From Methylophilus sp. DW102 (lineage in GTDB: Bacteria; Pseudomonadota; Gammaproteobacteria; Burkholderiales; Methylophilaceae): 64,000 nt of DNA. Position numbers and translations under genes: made by a program. Where the stretch lies: contig NZ_AP029023.1 of NCBI RefSeq assembly GCF_037076555.1, positions 2,604,001 to 2,668,000 on the forward strand, given 5' to 3'. Shown here piece after piece: positions 41,528-50,738 of the stretch (position 1 is its first letter; every line of letters starts with the position of its first letter). Below the pieces are notes generated by a model. The model saw only the letters and a list, made by a program, of their open reading frames with translations, had not been told where the DNA came from and ran no database searches.

Positions 41528-44080
41528 ATGTCCAAACTACTGATTGTAGAATCCCCTTCCAAAGCCAAAACCCTAAAAAAGTATTTGGGCGGCGACTTTG
41601 AAGTCTTGGCCTCTTACGGGCATGTACGAGACCTGATTCCAAAAAATGGCGCCGTCGATCCAACCCAGCAGTTTGCCATGAAGTACGGCATTATCGACCG
41701 CAACAGCAAGCATGTAGATGCGATTGCCAAAGCAGTCAAAAATGCAGACAGCATTTATCTGGCAACCGACCCGGATCGCGAAGGCGAGGCCATCTCCTGG
41801 CATATTGCCGAGATTCTGGCTGAGAAAAAGCTGATCAAGAACAAATTGCTCAAACGCGTTGAGTTTAACGAAATCACGCAAACCGCCGTCAAGTATGCGA
41901 TTGATCATCCGCGCGACATTTCGATGGACCTGGTCAATGCGCAGCAGGCGCGCCGCGCGCTGGACTATCTGGTTGGCTTTAATTTATCGCCACTGCTATG
42001 GAAAAAGATCCGCCGCGGCCTCTCGGCTGGCCGCGTGCAGAGCCCTGCTTTGCGCCTGATTGTCGAACGCGAGCTCGAAATCGAAGCCTTTACCAGTCAG
42101 GAATACTGGAGCATCCATATGGGTGCGCTCAAGCATGCGCATGGTTTTGAAGCTAAGCTGGTGCAGCTCAATGGGGCAAAAGTCGAACAGTTCACCGTCA
42201 TCAATCATGACCAGCAAGCCGATATCGTCGGCAAACTGCTGCTGGCATCTGCCGGCAAAACAACGGTCACCCGCGTTGAGAAAAAACAACGCAGCCGGAG
42301 TCCGGCCGCCCCCTTTACCACGTCAACCTTGCAACAAGAGGCCGTGCGCAAGCTGGGCTTTACCACCAGCCGCGCCATGCGTGTTGCACAACAACTGTAT
42401 GAAGGGGTAGACGTGGGTAGCGGCACCGTCGGCTTGATTACCTACATGCGTACCGACTCGTTCAGTTTGGCCACCGAAGCCGTCATGCAAATCCGCGACT
42501 ACGTGAAAAAGCATTTTGACGCAGACTACCTGCCTAAAGCGCCCATCATGTACAAAACCAAAGCGAAGAATGCTCAAGAGGCGCATGAGGCGATCCGCCC
42601 TACCGACATTACACGGACGCCAGCCAGTGTGCGTCAATATCTCAATGACGAGCAGTTCAAACTGTATGAAATGATCTGGAAGCGCACGCTGGCTTGTCAG
42701 ATGACACAGGCCAAATATGACGCAGTCAGTGTTGATCTGGCCGTCGGCTCCGAAGCCAACCTGTTCCGGGCCAGTGGGCAAACGCTGGTCTTCCCTGGCT
42801 TTATTGCCGTCTATATGGAAGGCAAGGACGACGACAAAGACGACGAAGATGCCGAGGCCAAACTACCGCACCTGGAAACAGGCGAAGTGCTGAACGTAGA
42901 GCGTATTTATGGCGAGCAACATTTTACCGAGCCGCCGCCGCGTTACTCTGAGGCCAGCCTGGTCAAAGCACTGGAAGAATACGGTATTGGCCGCCCCTCG
43001 ACGTATGCGAGCATTATTTCCACCTTGCAAGACCGCGAGTATGTGCTACTGGATAAGAAACGCTTTACCCCTACGGACGTAGGTCGTGTCGTCAACAAGT
43101 TTTTGACCGAGCACTTTACCCAGTATGTGGATTATGACTTTACCGCCAAACTCGAAAACGAGCTCGATGAAATTGCGGAGGGGAATTTAGACTGGGTGCC
43201 CGTCATGGACAAGTTCTGGCAAGGGTTTAACCAGCAGATTCAGGTCAAGGCCGATGTCGAACGTCCGGGCAATGAGCTCATCGATGAACAATGTCCCAAA
43301 TGTGGCCGCCAGTTGCAGAAACAACTGAGCCGCTATGGTAGCTTTATTGGGTGTACCGGCTACAACGCCACCCCCAAATGTGACTACAAACGCAGCCTGG
43401 ATGGTGAAACCAACGCCGCCGCCGAACCGGTCGTCATCGGACAGGATACGGAAACCCAAAAAGACATTTACCTGATGAACGGCCCTTATGGCCCCTATTT
43501 GCAGGTAGGTCAGCCTGTGGAAGGCGAAAAGAAAAAACCAAAACGCGTCAGCATCCCCAAAGAGATTCCCCTCAGCCAGATCAATATTGATACGGCGCAC
43601 ATGCTGCTCAGTCTGCCTCGGGACCTGGGCGCACACCCGGAAACCGGTAAAAAAATCGTCGCCAATATTGGCCGCTTTGGCCCCTACGTCAATCACGACG
43701 GCAAGTTCAAGTCCATCCCAAAAACTGAAAGCGTGTTCAGCATTACGCTGGAAGGCGCAGTCGCACTGTTGGCGGCTGCCGGGGGCCCGGCACCGCTGGC
43801 TGATTTGGGGGCGCACCCTTCAGGCGAGGGGCGTATTGAGGTATTCTCAGGACGTTATGGTCCTTATGTACAACATAGCGGGATCCGCGCCACACTGCCA
43901 AAGAGTGTGACGCCGGAAGAGTTAACCGTTGAGCAAGCGCTAGAGTTATTGGCCGAAAAGGCAGCGAAAGACGGCGGCACTAAAACTGGTAAAAAAACGA
44001 CAGCTAAAAAAGCGCCTGCCAAAAAGACAACAACCAAGACAACCACCAGCAAACGCACAAAAAAAACCGAAGCAGAATAA
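41528..44080 (+). CDS. topA: DNA topoisomerase I
   Basis: 850-residue type IA topoisomerase relaxing negative supercoils. The Toprim domain (KLLIVESPSKAKTLKKYL; DPDREGEAISWH) is followed by the catalytic core with the active-site Tyr in GLITYMRTDS. One C4 zinc finger (CPKCGRQ...CTGY..KCDYK, about residues 592-625) precedes several topoisomerase C-terminal repeats (GRFGPYVNHDGK; GRYGPYVQHSG) and a Lys/Thr-rich tail. Typical betaproteobacterial layout. Confidence 0.97.
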   Translation: MSKLLIVESPSKAKTLKKYLGGDFEVLASYGHVRDLIPKNGAVDPTQQFAMKYGIIDRNSKHVDAIAKAVKNADSIYLATDPDREGEAISWHIAEILAEKKLIKNKLLKRVEFNEITQTAVKYAIDHPRDISMDLVNAQQARRALDYLVGFNLSPLLWKKIRRGLSAGRVQSPALRLIVERELEIEAFTSQEYWSIHMGALKHAHGFEAKLVQLNGAKVEQFTVINHDQQADIVGKLLLASAGKTTVTRVEKKQRSRSPAAPFTTSTLQQEAVRKLGFTTSRAMRVAQQLYEGVDVGSGTVGLITYMRTDSFSLATEAVMQIRDYVKKHFDADYLPKAPIMYKTKAKNAQEAHEAIRPTDITRTPASVRQYLNDEQFKLYEMIWKRTLACQMTQAKYDAVSVDLAVGSEANLFRASGQTLVFPGFIAVYMEGKDDDKDDEDAEAKLPHLETGEVLNVERIYGEQHFTEPPPRYSEASLVKALEEYGIGRPSTYASIISTLQDREYVLLDKKRFTPTDVGRVVNKFLTEHFTQYVDYDFTAKLENELDEIAEGNLDWVPVMDKFWQGFNQQIQVKADVERPGNELIDEQCPKCGRQLQKQLSRYGSFIGCTGYNATPKCDYKRSLDGETNAAAEPVVIGQDTETQKDIYLMNGPYGPYLQVGQPVEGEKKKPKRVSIPKEIPLSQINIDTAHMLLSLPRDLGAHPETGKKIVANIGRFGPYVNHDGKFKSIPKTESVFSITLEGAVALLAAAGGPAPLADLGAHPSGEGRIEVFSGRYGPYVQHSGIRATLPKSVTPEELTVEQALELLAEKAAKDGGTKTGKKTTAKKAPAKKTTTKTTTSKRTKKTEAE

Positions 44081-44106
44081 ATAAAGGGAGCTAAGCTCCC
44101 TTTATT
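44080..44106 (+). terminator. Terminator of topA
   Basis: Twelve-bp stem AATAAAGGGAGC/GCTCCCTTTATT with a three-base loop, starting at the last base of the topA stop codon. A/T-rich flanks allow it to act on the converging HD-GYP gene as well. Confidence 0.85.
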
Positions 44107-44129
44107 TATTGTTGCTGCGATGGCGAGGA

Positions 44130-45383
44130 CTAATGATTTGTCCATAAATGATCAATGTTGTCTACGCCCCAGGCTGCAGCGGACTCATTGCCTACAATCT
44201 CATCCATTCCCTTGGATAAATCTAATTCAACCACGGGAATACGCGTTTTGGATTTTGTGGAGAAAAACACCTTCACGACCGGCTTGAGTAAACTGTCAGG
44301 CGATTGCCTGACCACGACAGCCAAACGGCCAGACTTCAAAATTACCACAGTCCCCACAGGATAAATACCCAAACTCTTGACGAAAGCCTTAAAGATGACC
44401 GGATCAAAATGCCCGGCCCAACTGGCCATACGTTTGAGTGCCATACCTGGCTCCCAAGCCGGTTTATATGAACGGGTCGACGTAACGGCGTCATACACGT
44501 CACAAATAGCGCCCATCTTGGCAAAAATACTAATGCGGTCTCCAGACAGTCGCTTGGGATAGCCGCTTCCGTCCACTTTCTCATGATGATGCAAACAAAC
44601 ATCGAGCGTGACTTCATCGGCAACATTCGCTTTAAGCAACATCTCATAGCCCAACTGCGGATGCTGGCGGACGATATCAAACTCCTGATCAGAGAGTGCG
44701 CCAGGTTTATTCAAAATATCCAGCGGAATCGCAGCTTTGCCCATATCATGCATTAATCCGGCCAATCCGGCTTTACGGATCTCTGCATCAGAAAGCTTGA
44801 GCTCTTTTGCCAAGGCCGCCATCAGTGCGCATACCGCCACCGAGTGCATATACGTGTAATCATCTACCGTTTTTAGCCGTACAAGACTAATCAGCGCATG
44901 CGAATTACGCGTAACAGAGGCAGAAATTTCTTCCACGATGGGCATCACTGCTTCCGCCTCTATTGCTTTACCCAGGCGCAAATCCTGAAACATTGAGTTA
45001 ATGGCTTTGCGCGAAGAAGCAATGATCTTAACCGCTTGCTCTCGCTCAGCCTCAATCGTGGTCGGGGTGTGTCTATTCGGATCAGGTGAGGCGGGCGGTG
45101 GGGACGGTGCCGGACCATCCAGCTCAAGCATGACCAGCTCCTTATCGGACAAGGCTGGCTGCGGAGGGGGCTCGGATAAGGTTTTTTTGGCCTTAGCAAC
45201 ATCCAGGCCTTGGCTGACATCAATCACCACTTCTTGGATGCGGCTGGCAAGAAGCTTCTGCAAGTCTTCCGGGTCCTTGAGCACAAACTTGCTGCGCCAA
45301 AATGGATGATCCATCCACGGCCCCTTGAGCTCATGAATGTACATGCCTAGGCGCACGTCCTTCACTTTAATTGTTTTAAGCAT
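44130..45383 (-). CDS. HD-GYP domain protein, probable cyclic-di-GMP phosphodiesterase
   Basis: 417 residues from the ATG at 45383 (MLKTIKVKDVRLGMYI); an upstream Met codon adds six. The N-terminal DUF3391 domain (about 1-120, with PFWRSKFVL) is followed by a Pro-rich linker and an HD-GYP domain (about 170-340). The metal site is intact (LMHDMGKAAIP, CLHHHEKVDGSGYPKRL), so hydrolysis of cyclic-di-GMP is likely. It is cytoplasmic (no signal or helices) with no adjacent receiver, so the input is unclear. Confidence 0.93.
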   Translation of the reverse strand: MLKTIKVKDVRLGMYIHELKGPWMDHPFWRSKFVLKDPEDLQKLLASRIQEVVIDVSQGLDVAKAKKTLSEPPPQPALSDKELVMLELDGPAPSPPPASPDPNRHTPTTIEAEREQAVKIIASSRKAINSMFQDLRLGKAIEAEAVMPIVEEISASVTRNSHALISLVRLKTVDDYTYMHSVAVCALMAALAKELKLSDAEIRKAGLAGLMHDMGKAAIPLDILNKPGALSDQEFDIVRQHPQLGYEMLLKANVADEVTLDVCLHHHEKVDGSGYPKRLSGDRISIFAKMGAICDVYDAVTSTRSYKPAWEPGMALKRMASWAGHFDPVIFKAFVKSLGIYPVGTVVILKSGRLAVVVRQSPDSLLKPVVKVFFSTKSKTRIPVVELDLSKGMDEIVGNESAAAWGVDNIDHLWTNH

Positions 45384-45450
45384 CCCGTTTACAACCCCCA
45401 TACAACTGCTAACAATTTTACAATTGATTCAGGTCAAATAGCCATAAAAA

Positions 45451-45470
45451 AAGAGGGCAAATGCCCTCTT
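45451..45470 (-). terminator. Terminator of metK
   Basis: Eight-bp stem AAGAGGGC/GCCCTCTT with a four-base loop, followed in the minus direction by TTTTTTTATGG. Twenty-six bases after the metK stop codon. Confidence 0.88.
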
Positions 45471-45496
45471 CAAAATTACTTTTACGTGAATGTTGT

Positions 45497-46660
45497 TTAC
45501 AATCCTGCCGCCGCGCGCAGTGCTGCCGCCTTGTCGGTATTTTCCCAGCTGAACTCAGGTTCATCGCGGCCAAAGTGACCATATGCTGCTGTTTTGCTGT
45601 AAATGGGTCGCAACAGGTCCAGCATTTTGACAATGCCTTTGGGACGCAAGTCAAAATGCTCGCGCACCAATTGTGTCAGTCGTTCATCAGACACCTTGCC
45701 AGTGCCATAGGTCTCGACCATGATAGAGGTCGGTTGCGCCACGCCAATCGCATAGCTGACCTGCACCAGACACTTGTCAGCCAAGCCTGCCGCCACAATA
45801 TTTTTGGCGACATAACGACCTGCATAAGCGGCTGAACGGTCAACCTTGGAAGGATCTTTGCCAGAGAACGCGCCACCACCATGGGGTGCAGCACCACCAT
45901 AGGTATCCACAATAATTTTTCGGCCAGTCAGACCACAATCACCTTGCGGGCCGCCTATGACAAAACGACCGGTCGGATTGACCAGATACTTGATCTCGCC
46001 TTTGATCAATTCTGCGGGCAAAGTCGGTTTGATAATTTCTTCAATGACAGCTTCACGAATGGCTTCTAAAGTCATCTCAGGGGCATGCTGGGTAGACACC
46101 AGCACGGTGTCAATTTTATGCGGTTTGCCATCGACATACTGGATAGTGACTTGTGATTTGGCATCCGGACGCAGCCAAGGCAAGCGGCCATCTTTACGCA
46201 GTTGCGATTGACGCTCCATGACACGGTGGCTCAACCAGATGGGCAAAGGCATCAGTTGTGGCGTTTCGTTCACGGCATAGCCAAACATCAGACCCTGATC
46301 ACCCGCGCCCTGATCCAGAGGATCATCATTGGCGTTATCGACGCCTTGCGCAATGTCCGGGGACTGTTTGTCATAAGCCACCAGTACCGCACAACCTTTG
46401 TAGTCAATGCCGTAATCGGTATTGTCGTAGCCGATACGCTTGACTGCATCCCGGGCCACTTTGATGTAATCAACATTGGCTGTGGTTGTAATCTCACCGG
46501 CCAACACAATCAGGCCGGTATTTGCCAGAGTTTCCGCCGCCACACGTGCTGTCGGATCTTGGGCAAGAATGGCATCGAGAATGCTGTCAGAAACTTGATC
46601 GGCCAGTTTGTCAGGATGACCTTCGGAAACGGATTCCGAGGTAAAAAGATATTCACTCAT
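45497..46660 (-). CDS. metK: S-adenosylmethionine synthetase
   Basis: 387-residue enzyme making SAM from methionine and ATP. The [31 protein letters not shown] and [27 protein letters not shown] signatures are present, including the phosphate-binding GGGAFSGKD. The ~165-base upstream region shows no SAM or SAH riboswitch that I can recognise. Confidence 0.98.
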   Translation of the reverse strand: MSEYLFTSESVSEGHPDKLADQVSDSILDAILAQDPTARVAAETLANTGLIVLAGEITTTANVDYIKVARDAVKRIGYDNTDYGIDYKGCAVLVAYDKQSPDIAQGVDNANDDPLDQGAGDQGLMFGYAVNETPQLMPLPIWLSHRVMERQSQLRKDGRLPWLRPDAKSQVTIQYVDGKPHKIDTVLVSTQHAPEMTLEAIREAVIEEIIKPTLPAELIKGEIKYLVNPTGRFVIGGPQGDCGLTGRKIIVDTYGGAAPHGGGAFSGKDPSKVDRSAAYAGRYVAKNIVAAGLADKCLVQVSYAIGVAQPTSIMVETYGTGKVSDERLTQLVREHFDLRPKGIVKMLDLLRPIYSKTAAYGHFGRDEPEFSWENTDKAAALRAAAGL

Positions 46661-46825
46661 GTTTGACGCCTTGAAAAGTATAAAGTTAATAAAAGCAGCG
46701 GACTAAAGGCTAAAGCCCGCCACAAATCGTGGGATGGCTGATTCTACCCGAGTTTAAAAACAACTAGGAATAAATATAATGTCCATAGATGCCTTCAACG
46801 GCCCGATAAGGTATTATCTTGAGCT

Positions 46826-47656
46826 ATGAAATTAAGATTCACCAAAATGCAGGGCGCCGGCAATGATTTTGTCGTCATTGATGCGACACGAGCACCCGTC
46901 AACCTCTCCCATGCCCAAATCCAGCACATCGCCAACCGCTATTTTGGCGTGGGTTGCGACCAGTTATTGATGGTCGAGTCGACGACCACGCCTGACGTGG
47001 ACTTTCGTTACCGCATTTTTAATGCAGATGGTGGCGAAGTTGAGCAATGCGGCAATGGGGCCAGGTGTTTTGTGCGATTTGTCGTGGATAAAGGGCTCAC
47101 AGACAAACACGAAATCAAGGTCGAAACCGCCAGTGGCGTGATTTCGCTCAAATTACAAGAAGACGGACAAGTCACCGTGGATATGGGCGCGCCTCGTTTT
47201 ACACCCGCGCAGATCCCTTTTGAGGCTGAGCAACAAGCAACCACTTATGAATTGCCATTGGCGAGCGAAACCATCACAGTCAGCGCAGTATCCATGGGCA
47301 ACCCGCATGCAGTCATGCTGGTAGACAATGTGCATACGGCTGAAGTCGCCAGCCTTGGTCCGCAAATAGAATCGCATCCTCAATTTCCGCAACGCGTGAA
47401 TGCTGGTTTTATGCAGGTCCTGAACGAGCATGAGATCAATTTGCGTGTCTATGAACGCGGCAGTGGTGAAACGCTGGCTTGCGGCACTGGCGCCTGCGCG
47501 GCAGCCGTCAGTGGCATCCAACTGGGTACACTACAAAGCCCGATCAAAGTCCATACCCGTGGCGGCATCCTCACTATCCAATGGGCAGGCGGAGAGTCGC
47601 CCGTCTTGATGACCGGGCCGGCAGAGATTGTATTTGACGGCGAAATTGAAATTTAA
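46826..47656 (+). CDS. dapF: Diaminopimelate epimerase
   Basis: 276-residue PLP-independent epimerase producing meso-diaminopimelate for lysine and peptidoglycan. The two catalytic cysteines are in [13 protein letters not shown] (about residue 73) and [12 protein letters not shown] (about residue 220). Begins [18 protein letters not shown]. First gene of the dapF-DUF484-xerC group, conserved in proteobacteria. Confidence 0.97.
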   Translation: MKLRFTKMQGAGNDFVVIDATRAPVNLSHAQIQHIANRYFGVGCDQLLMVESTTTPDVDFRYRIFNADGGEVEQCGNGARCFVRFVVDKGLTDKHEIKVETASGVISLKLQEDGQVTVDMGAPRFTPAQIPFEAEQQATTYELPLASETITVSAVSMGNPHAVMLVDNVHTAEVASLGPQIESHPQFPQRVNAGFMQVLNEHEINLRVYERGSGETLACGTGACAAAVSGIQLGTLQSPIKVHTRGGILTIQWAGGESPVLMTGPAEIVFDGEIEI

Positions 47657-47689
47657 AACAAAGAACTTAAGATAAAGAACAGCAGTATC

Positions 47690-48343
47690 ATGGAAGAAAG
47701 CATTAACGAAAACGACATCAAGCATTACCTCAAAGCACACCCTGACTTCTTTGAGCGTCATGCCCACCTACTGGCAGAGCTGTTCCTGCCCAGTCCACAT
47801 GGCAAAGGCACTATTTCACTGGCTGAACGCCAGCAAATCGCCCAGCGCGACAAAATTCGTGTACTGGAATCCAGATTCACCGAGCTGATCCTGACTGCTG
47901 AAGAAAACGAAACCACGGCCAACAAGGTGCACGAGCTGACTTTAGGCTTGCTGTATGCCAAAGACGTGCCGGCCTTGCATGCGCATCTGGTCGAGTTTTT
48001 GTCCAGCCAGTTTCAGTTGCCAAATACACAACTCAAACTATGGGCCAATGACGCCCATGCGCCAGACAGCCTGTTTATTGCGGCAGAAGACTCGCTCAAA
48101 AACTGGGCCAAAGACTTGAGCCAACCTTACTGTGGCACGCTGCCGACCATGGATATTGCTGGCTGGTTTAGTGAAACCCCGGCTTCGCTGGCCGTGATTC
48201 CGATGCGCTACCAGGAAGTGACGTTTGGTCTGATGGCCATCCCCAGCGAGCAACGCAGCCGCTTTTATGCGGGCATGGGCACGTTGTTCCTTAACCGAAT
48301 CGGTGAACTGGTCAGCGCCTCGCTGGCACGCTATATCGTATGA
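47690..48343 (+). CDS. DUF484 family protein
   Basis: 217-residue member of the DUF484 family, related to GAF domains, of unknown function. It begins with an acidic helix region (NDIKHYLKAHPDFFERHAHLLAEL) followed by a coiled helical segment and a GAF-like C-terminal half (about 90-217). It stands between dapF and xerC, its conserved location in many proteobacteria. Confidence 0.92.
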   Translation: MEESINENDIKHYLKAHPDFFERHAHLLAELFLPSPHGKGTISLAERQQIAQRDKIRVLESRFTELILTAEENETTANKVHELTLGLLYAKDVPALHAHLVEFLSSQFQLPNTQLKLWANDAHAPDSLFIAAEDSLKNWAKDLSQPYCGTLPTMDIAGWFSETPASLAVIPMRYQEVTFGLMAIPSEQRSRFYAGMGTLFLNRIGELVSASLARYIV

Positions 48344-48540
48344 AAGCCCCCGCTGAGGTTTCCGCCAAGAGGGATCTTCTTGCGGCAATTGTCAGCGTAA
48401 ATCAACCATGGCAACGCAGCCAGATTGCCGCGTTGGCTGTGACCCAGAGTCCGCATGAACAAGCATGGTCACTCCAACTGCGGCGGGCACTGGCTACCGC
48501 TGACTCATATTTAAAGTACTGCGGATACTCGCATGCATGA
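48340..48540 (+). CDS. Small hypothetical protein between DUF484 and xerC genes
   Basis: A 66-residue frame beginning MKAPAEVSAKRDLLAA. Its ATG overlaps the DUF484 stop (ATGA) and its stop lies eight bases inside xerC, so it fills the gap exactly and would be translationally coupled on both sides. It is predicted to be helical (SQIAALAVTQSPHEQAWSLQLRRALATADSYL) with no signal peptide. I do not recognise a family. It may be a real operon gene or a chance frame; position is the main argument. Confidence 0.5.
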   Translation: MKAPAEVSAKRDLLAAIVSVNQPWQRSQIAALAVTQSPHEQAWSLQLRRALATADSYLKYCGYSHA

Positions 48541-49414
48541 ATTGCTAGATGACTACCTCGATTTTCTGCATTTCGAGCGTGGTCTCAGTGAACACACCCG
48601 CAACAACTACCAGCGTGACCTAGAACAACTGCTCGCGCAACACGGGCACACGCTGCAATCGATCACCCCGCAACACATCCGTCGAAGCATCGCCACCCTG
48701 CATAGCCAAGGCCTGAGTGGCCGCAGCATCGCGCGCATGCTCTCCAGCTGGCGCGGCTTCTTCCGTTATCTGGTCCTGCATCACCAATTCCCCTCCAATC
48801 CTGTCATCGGCTTGCGCGCACCCAAAGCCGCCAAAACGCTGCCACACGCGTTATCCATCGAGCAAACCATCAAACTGGTCGAACTGGAGGGCGATACCGC
48901 CATCATTGTGCGCGACCGCGCCATGCTGGAACTGTTCTACTCCTCAGGCTTGCGACTGAGCGAACTAGTCGGCCTCAACCTGGACAGGCTGGATTTAAAT
49001 GAAGGCATGGTCACCGTCACCGGCAAAGGCAATAAAACACGGATGGTCCCGCTGGGTAGCAAAGCCGTTGCTGCACTGAAGGCCTGGTTGGCCCAGCGAC
49101 CACTGTGGCTGCTCAAACAGCCACAGCAACCCGCGGTCTTCATTAGCCAGCAAGGTCGCCGCCTCAATGGTCGCAGCATCCAAAAGCGCATCAGTGACTG
49201 GGCCATCAAGCAGGGCCTGCATAACCAGGTGCATCCTCATATGCTGCGTCACAGCTTTGCCAGTCACGTACTCCAAAGTAGCGGTGACTTACGTGCCGTA
49301 CAAGAAATGCTTGGGCACGCCAATATCAGCACCACCCAGGTGTATACACATCTGGATTTTCAGCATTTGAGCAAAGTGTATGACGCTGCACACCCGCGTG
49401 CCAAAAAAAAATAA
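48533..49414 (+). CDS. xerC: Tyrosine recombinase XerC
   Basis: 293-residue site-specific recombinase resolving chromosome dimers with XerD at dif. N-terminal SAM-like DNA-binding domain (about 1-85). The catalytic set is complete: Arg in SSGLRLSEL, Lys in TGKGNKTR, His-x-x-Arg in HPHMLRHSFA, His in LGHANIS and the nucleophile Tyr in TQVYTHLD. Its neighbours show it is the chromosomal XerC, not a mobile-element integrase. Confidence 0.96.
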   Translation: MHELLDDYLDFLHFERGLSEHTRNNYQRDLEQLLAQHGHTLQSITPQHIRRSIATLHSQGLSGRSIARMLSSWRGFFRYLVLHHQFPSNPVIGLRAPKAAKTLPHALSIEQTIKLVELEGDTAIIVRDRAMLELFYSSGLRLSELVGLNLDRLDLNEGMVTVTGKGNKTRMVPLGSKAVAALKAWLAQRPLWLLKQPQQPAVFISQQGRRLNGRSIQKRISDWAIKQGLHNQVHPHMLRHSFASHVLQSSGDLRAVQEMLGHANISTTQVYTHLDFQHLSKVYDAAHPRAKKK

Positions 49415-49598
49415 ATGGCTGAATCAATGGCCTAGCCTTTACCCTAGTCCTCACATGGTTTTGCAAGTGCATAAATTGTGGCAAAATAACCCTACTAAAT
49501 TGGTAAACTTTCTACCAGTCTCGTGACTCTAAAGTCACATCGCCTGCGTTTAGTCATGACAGGCAGTTATTTCAATCAAACCTAAAAAAGGAAATTCC

Positions 49599-50180
49599 AT
49601 GGAACACGTCTTACCAGCATTGCCTTTTGCAAAAAATGCATTAGCCCCACACATGTCTGAAGAAACTTTTGACTATCACTATGGCAAACACCACCAAGCC
49701 TACGTCACCAACCTCAACAACCTGATCAAAGGCACCGAGTTTGAAAATGCCAGCCTGGAAGAGATTGTGAAAAAATCTTCTGCTGGCATCTACAACAACT
49801 CTGCACAAATCTGGAACCATACCTTCTTCTGGAACTGCCTGTCTCCAAACGGTGGTGGTGAGCCAACAGGTGCATTGGCTGCAGCCATCAATGCCAAATG
49901 GGGCTCTTATGAAGAGTTCAAAAAAGCTTTCCAAGCTTCAGCAGTCGGCAACTTTGGTTCAGGCTGGACCTGGTTGGTGAAAAAAGCCGACGGTTCTGTA
50001 GACATCGTCAACATGGGCGCCGCGGGCACCCCATTGACCACAGGCGACACTGCATTGTTGACCATCGACGTTTGGGAACACGCCTACTACATCGACCACC
50101 GCAATGCCCGTCCTAAATTCGTGGAAACATTCCTTAATCATCTGGTGAACTGGGAATTTGCAGCAAAAAACTTTGCTTAA
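49599..50180 (+). CDS. sodB: Iron superoxide dismutase
   Basis: 193-residue cytoplasmic Fe/Mn-family superoxide dismutase of the iron type. Metal ligands are in [11 protein letters not shown] (His), NHTFFWNCL (His), and [14 protein letters not shown] (Asp, His). The [20 protein letters not shown] block and GSGWTWLV resemble E. coli SodB. Ribosome binding site AAAAGGAAATTCC before the ATG. The 184 bases upstream show no recognised regulatory site. Confidence 0.96.
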   Translation: MEHVLPALPFAKNALAPHMSEETFDYHYGKHHQAYVTNLNNLIKGTEFENASLEEIVKKSSAGIYNNSAQIWNHTFFWNCLSPNGGGEPTGALAAAINAKWGSYEEFKKAFQASAVGNFGSGWTWLVKKADGSVDIVNMGAAGTPLTTGDTALLTIDVWEHAYYIDHRNARPKFVETFLNHLVNWEFAAKNFA

Positions 50181-50270
50181 TTCGCAGAGTCGTTGGCGAC
50201 AATAAACTAAAAGTCGCAAACATTAACCTGTATATTAAAAGCGTTGTTTGGTGATACCAAACACCTGCGC

Positions 50271-50307
50271 TAAAGCCCCGGACCTTCTGGGGCTTTATTT
50301 TTTCCTG
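50271..50307 (+). terminator. Terminator of sodB
   Basis: Nine-bp stem TAAAGCCCC/GGGGCTTTA extended by two inner pairs, followed by TTTTTTTCC. A smaller hairpin (TGTTTGG/CCAAACA, 50245-50263) precedes it. The following ~150 bases (50308-50457) are A/T-rich without recognisable features. Confidence 0.88.
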
Positions 50308-50457
50308 GTTGATCAGTTTGAATAGAGACGCTTGGTAATCATGCCTTTGTGAGGTGAGGCTGACTTTCTCTGAAAGTATTTTCTCTGTCATTTACAAGTG
50401 AATGATTGCATTTTTATCGTATTGCACGATTTTAATCACGCCCAAACTTGGACTTAA

Positions 50458-50474
50458 CGCACTATCAAAGTGCA
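50458..50474 (+). promoter_or_regulatory. Candidate NtrC binding site
   Basis: CGCACTATCAAAGTGCA is an inverted repeat GCACT-N5-AGTGC that matches the NtrC consensus form (GCAC(C/T)-N5-(G/A)GTGC) at all core bases. Its centre lies about 87 bases upstream of the predicted start of transcription, a typical enhancer distance. A weaker half-site TTGCACG lies at 50422-50428. Supports nitrogen control of the guanidine operon; not proof of binding. Confidence 0.6.
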
Positions 50475-50526
50475 TAAATATTGATCACTTTTATAGGAAT
50501 TCCATTTAAAACAAGGATTTACTGAC

Positions 50527-50542
50527 TGGCATATTAGTTGCT
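50527..50542 (+). promoter_or_regulatory. Predicted sigma-54 promoter of the guanidine operon
   Basis: TGGCATATTAGTTGCT matches the -24/-12 consensus TGGCAC-N5-TTGCW with one mismatch, and the invariant GG (50528-50529) and GC (50540-50541) are exactly ten bases apart. Transcription would start near 50553, just before the riboswitch. With the upstream NtrC-like site this indicates expression under nitrogen limitation. Confidence 0.65.
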
Positions 50543-50559
50543 AGTTTAGTCATGTGGGG

Positions 50560-50680
50560 CAGCAGGTATGAACGCTGCATTACCTAATGGTTGGCTAGGG
50601 TTCCGGCTTACGTGAGTGAGTGCTGGTCCGAGAGCTGACGACCTCCAAGAGGTTACACGGCGGGATAAAAGCCCGGGAGA
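50560..50680 (+). ncRNA. Guanidine-I riboswitch (ykkC) aptamer
   Basis: Conserved ykkC blocks in order: CTAGGGTTCCGGC (50595-50607), CTGGTCCGAGAG (50623-50634), ACACGG (50655-50660), then CGGGATAAAAGCCCGGGAGA (50661-50680), the near-invariant 3' core. A preceding hairpin (GCAGC/GCTGC, 50559-50578) belongs to the first stem. Downstream, a stem (AGC-AACATT/AATGTT-AGC) lets GGGAG of the aptamer pair with CTCCC at 50705-50709, and the same CTCCC could pair with the ribosome binding site GGAG (50728-50731). No clear U-run follows, so transcriptional versus translational control is open. The genes downstream fit the guanidine ligand. Confidence 0.95.
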
Positions 50681-50738
50681 TAGCAACATTTTGAATGTTA
50701 GCTGCTCCCTTGCCGAATAATTTACTTGGAGTTCTCCT

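Noticed and set aside
46661..46825. Possible SAM or SAH riboswitch upstream of metK
   Set aside because: Known core motifs could not be found by eye in this short region, so no riboswitch is claimed.
48533..49414. Tyrosine recombinase as sign of an integrated element
   Set aside because: Sequence and dapF/DUF484 neighbours identify chromosomal XerC; no attachment-site repeats or phage genes are nearby.
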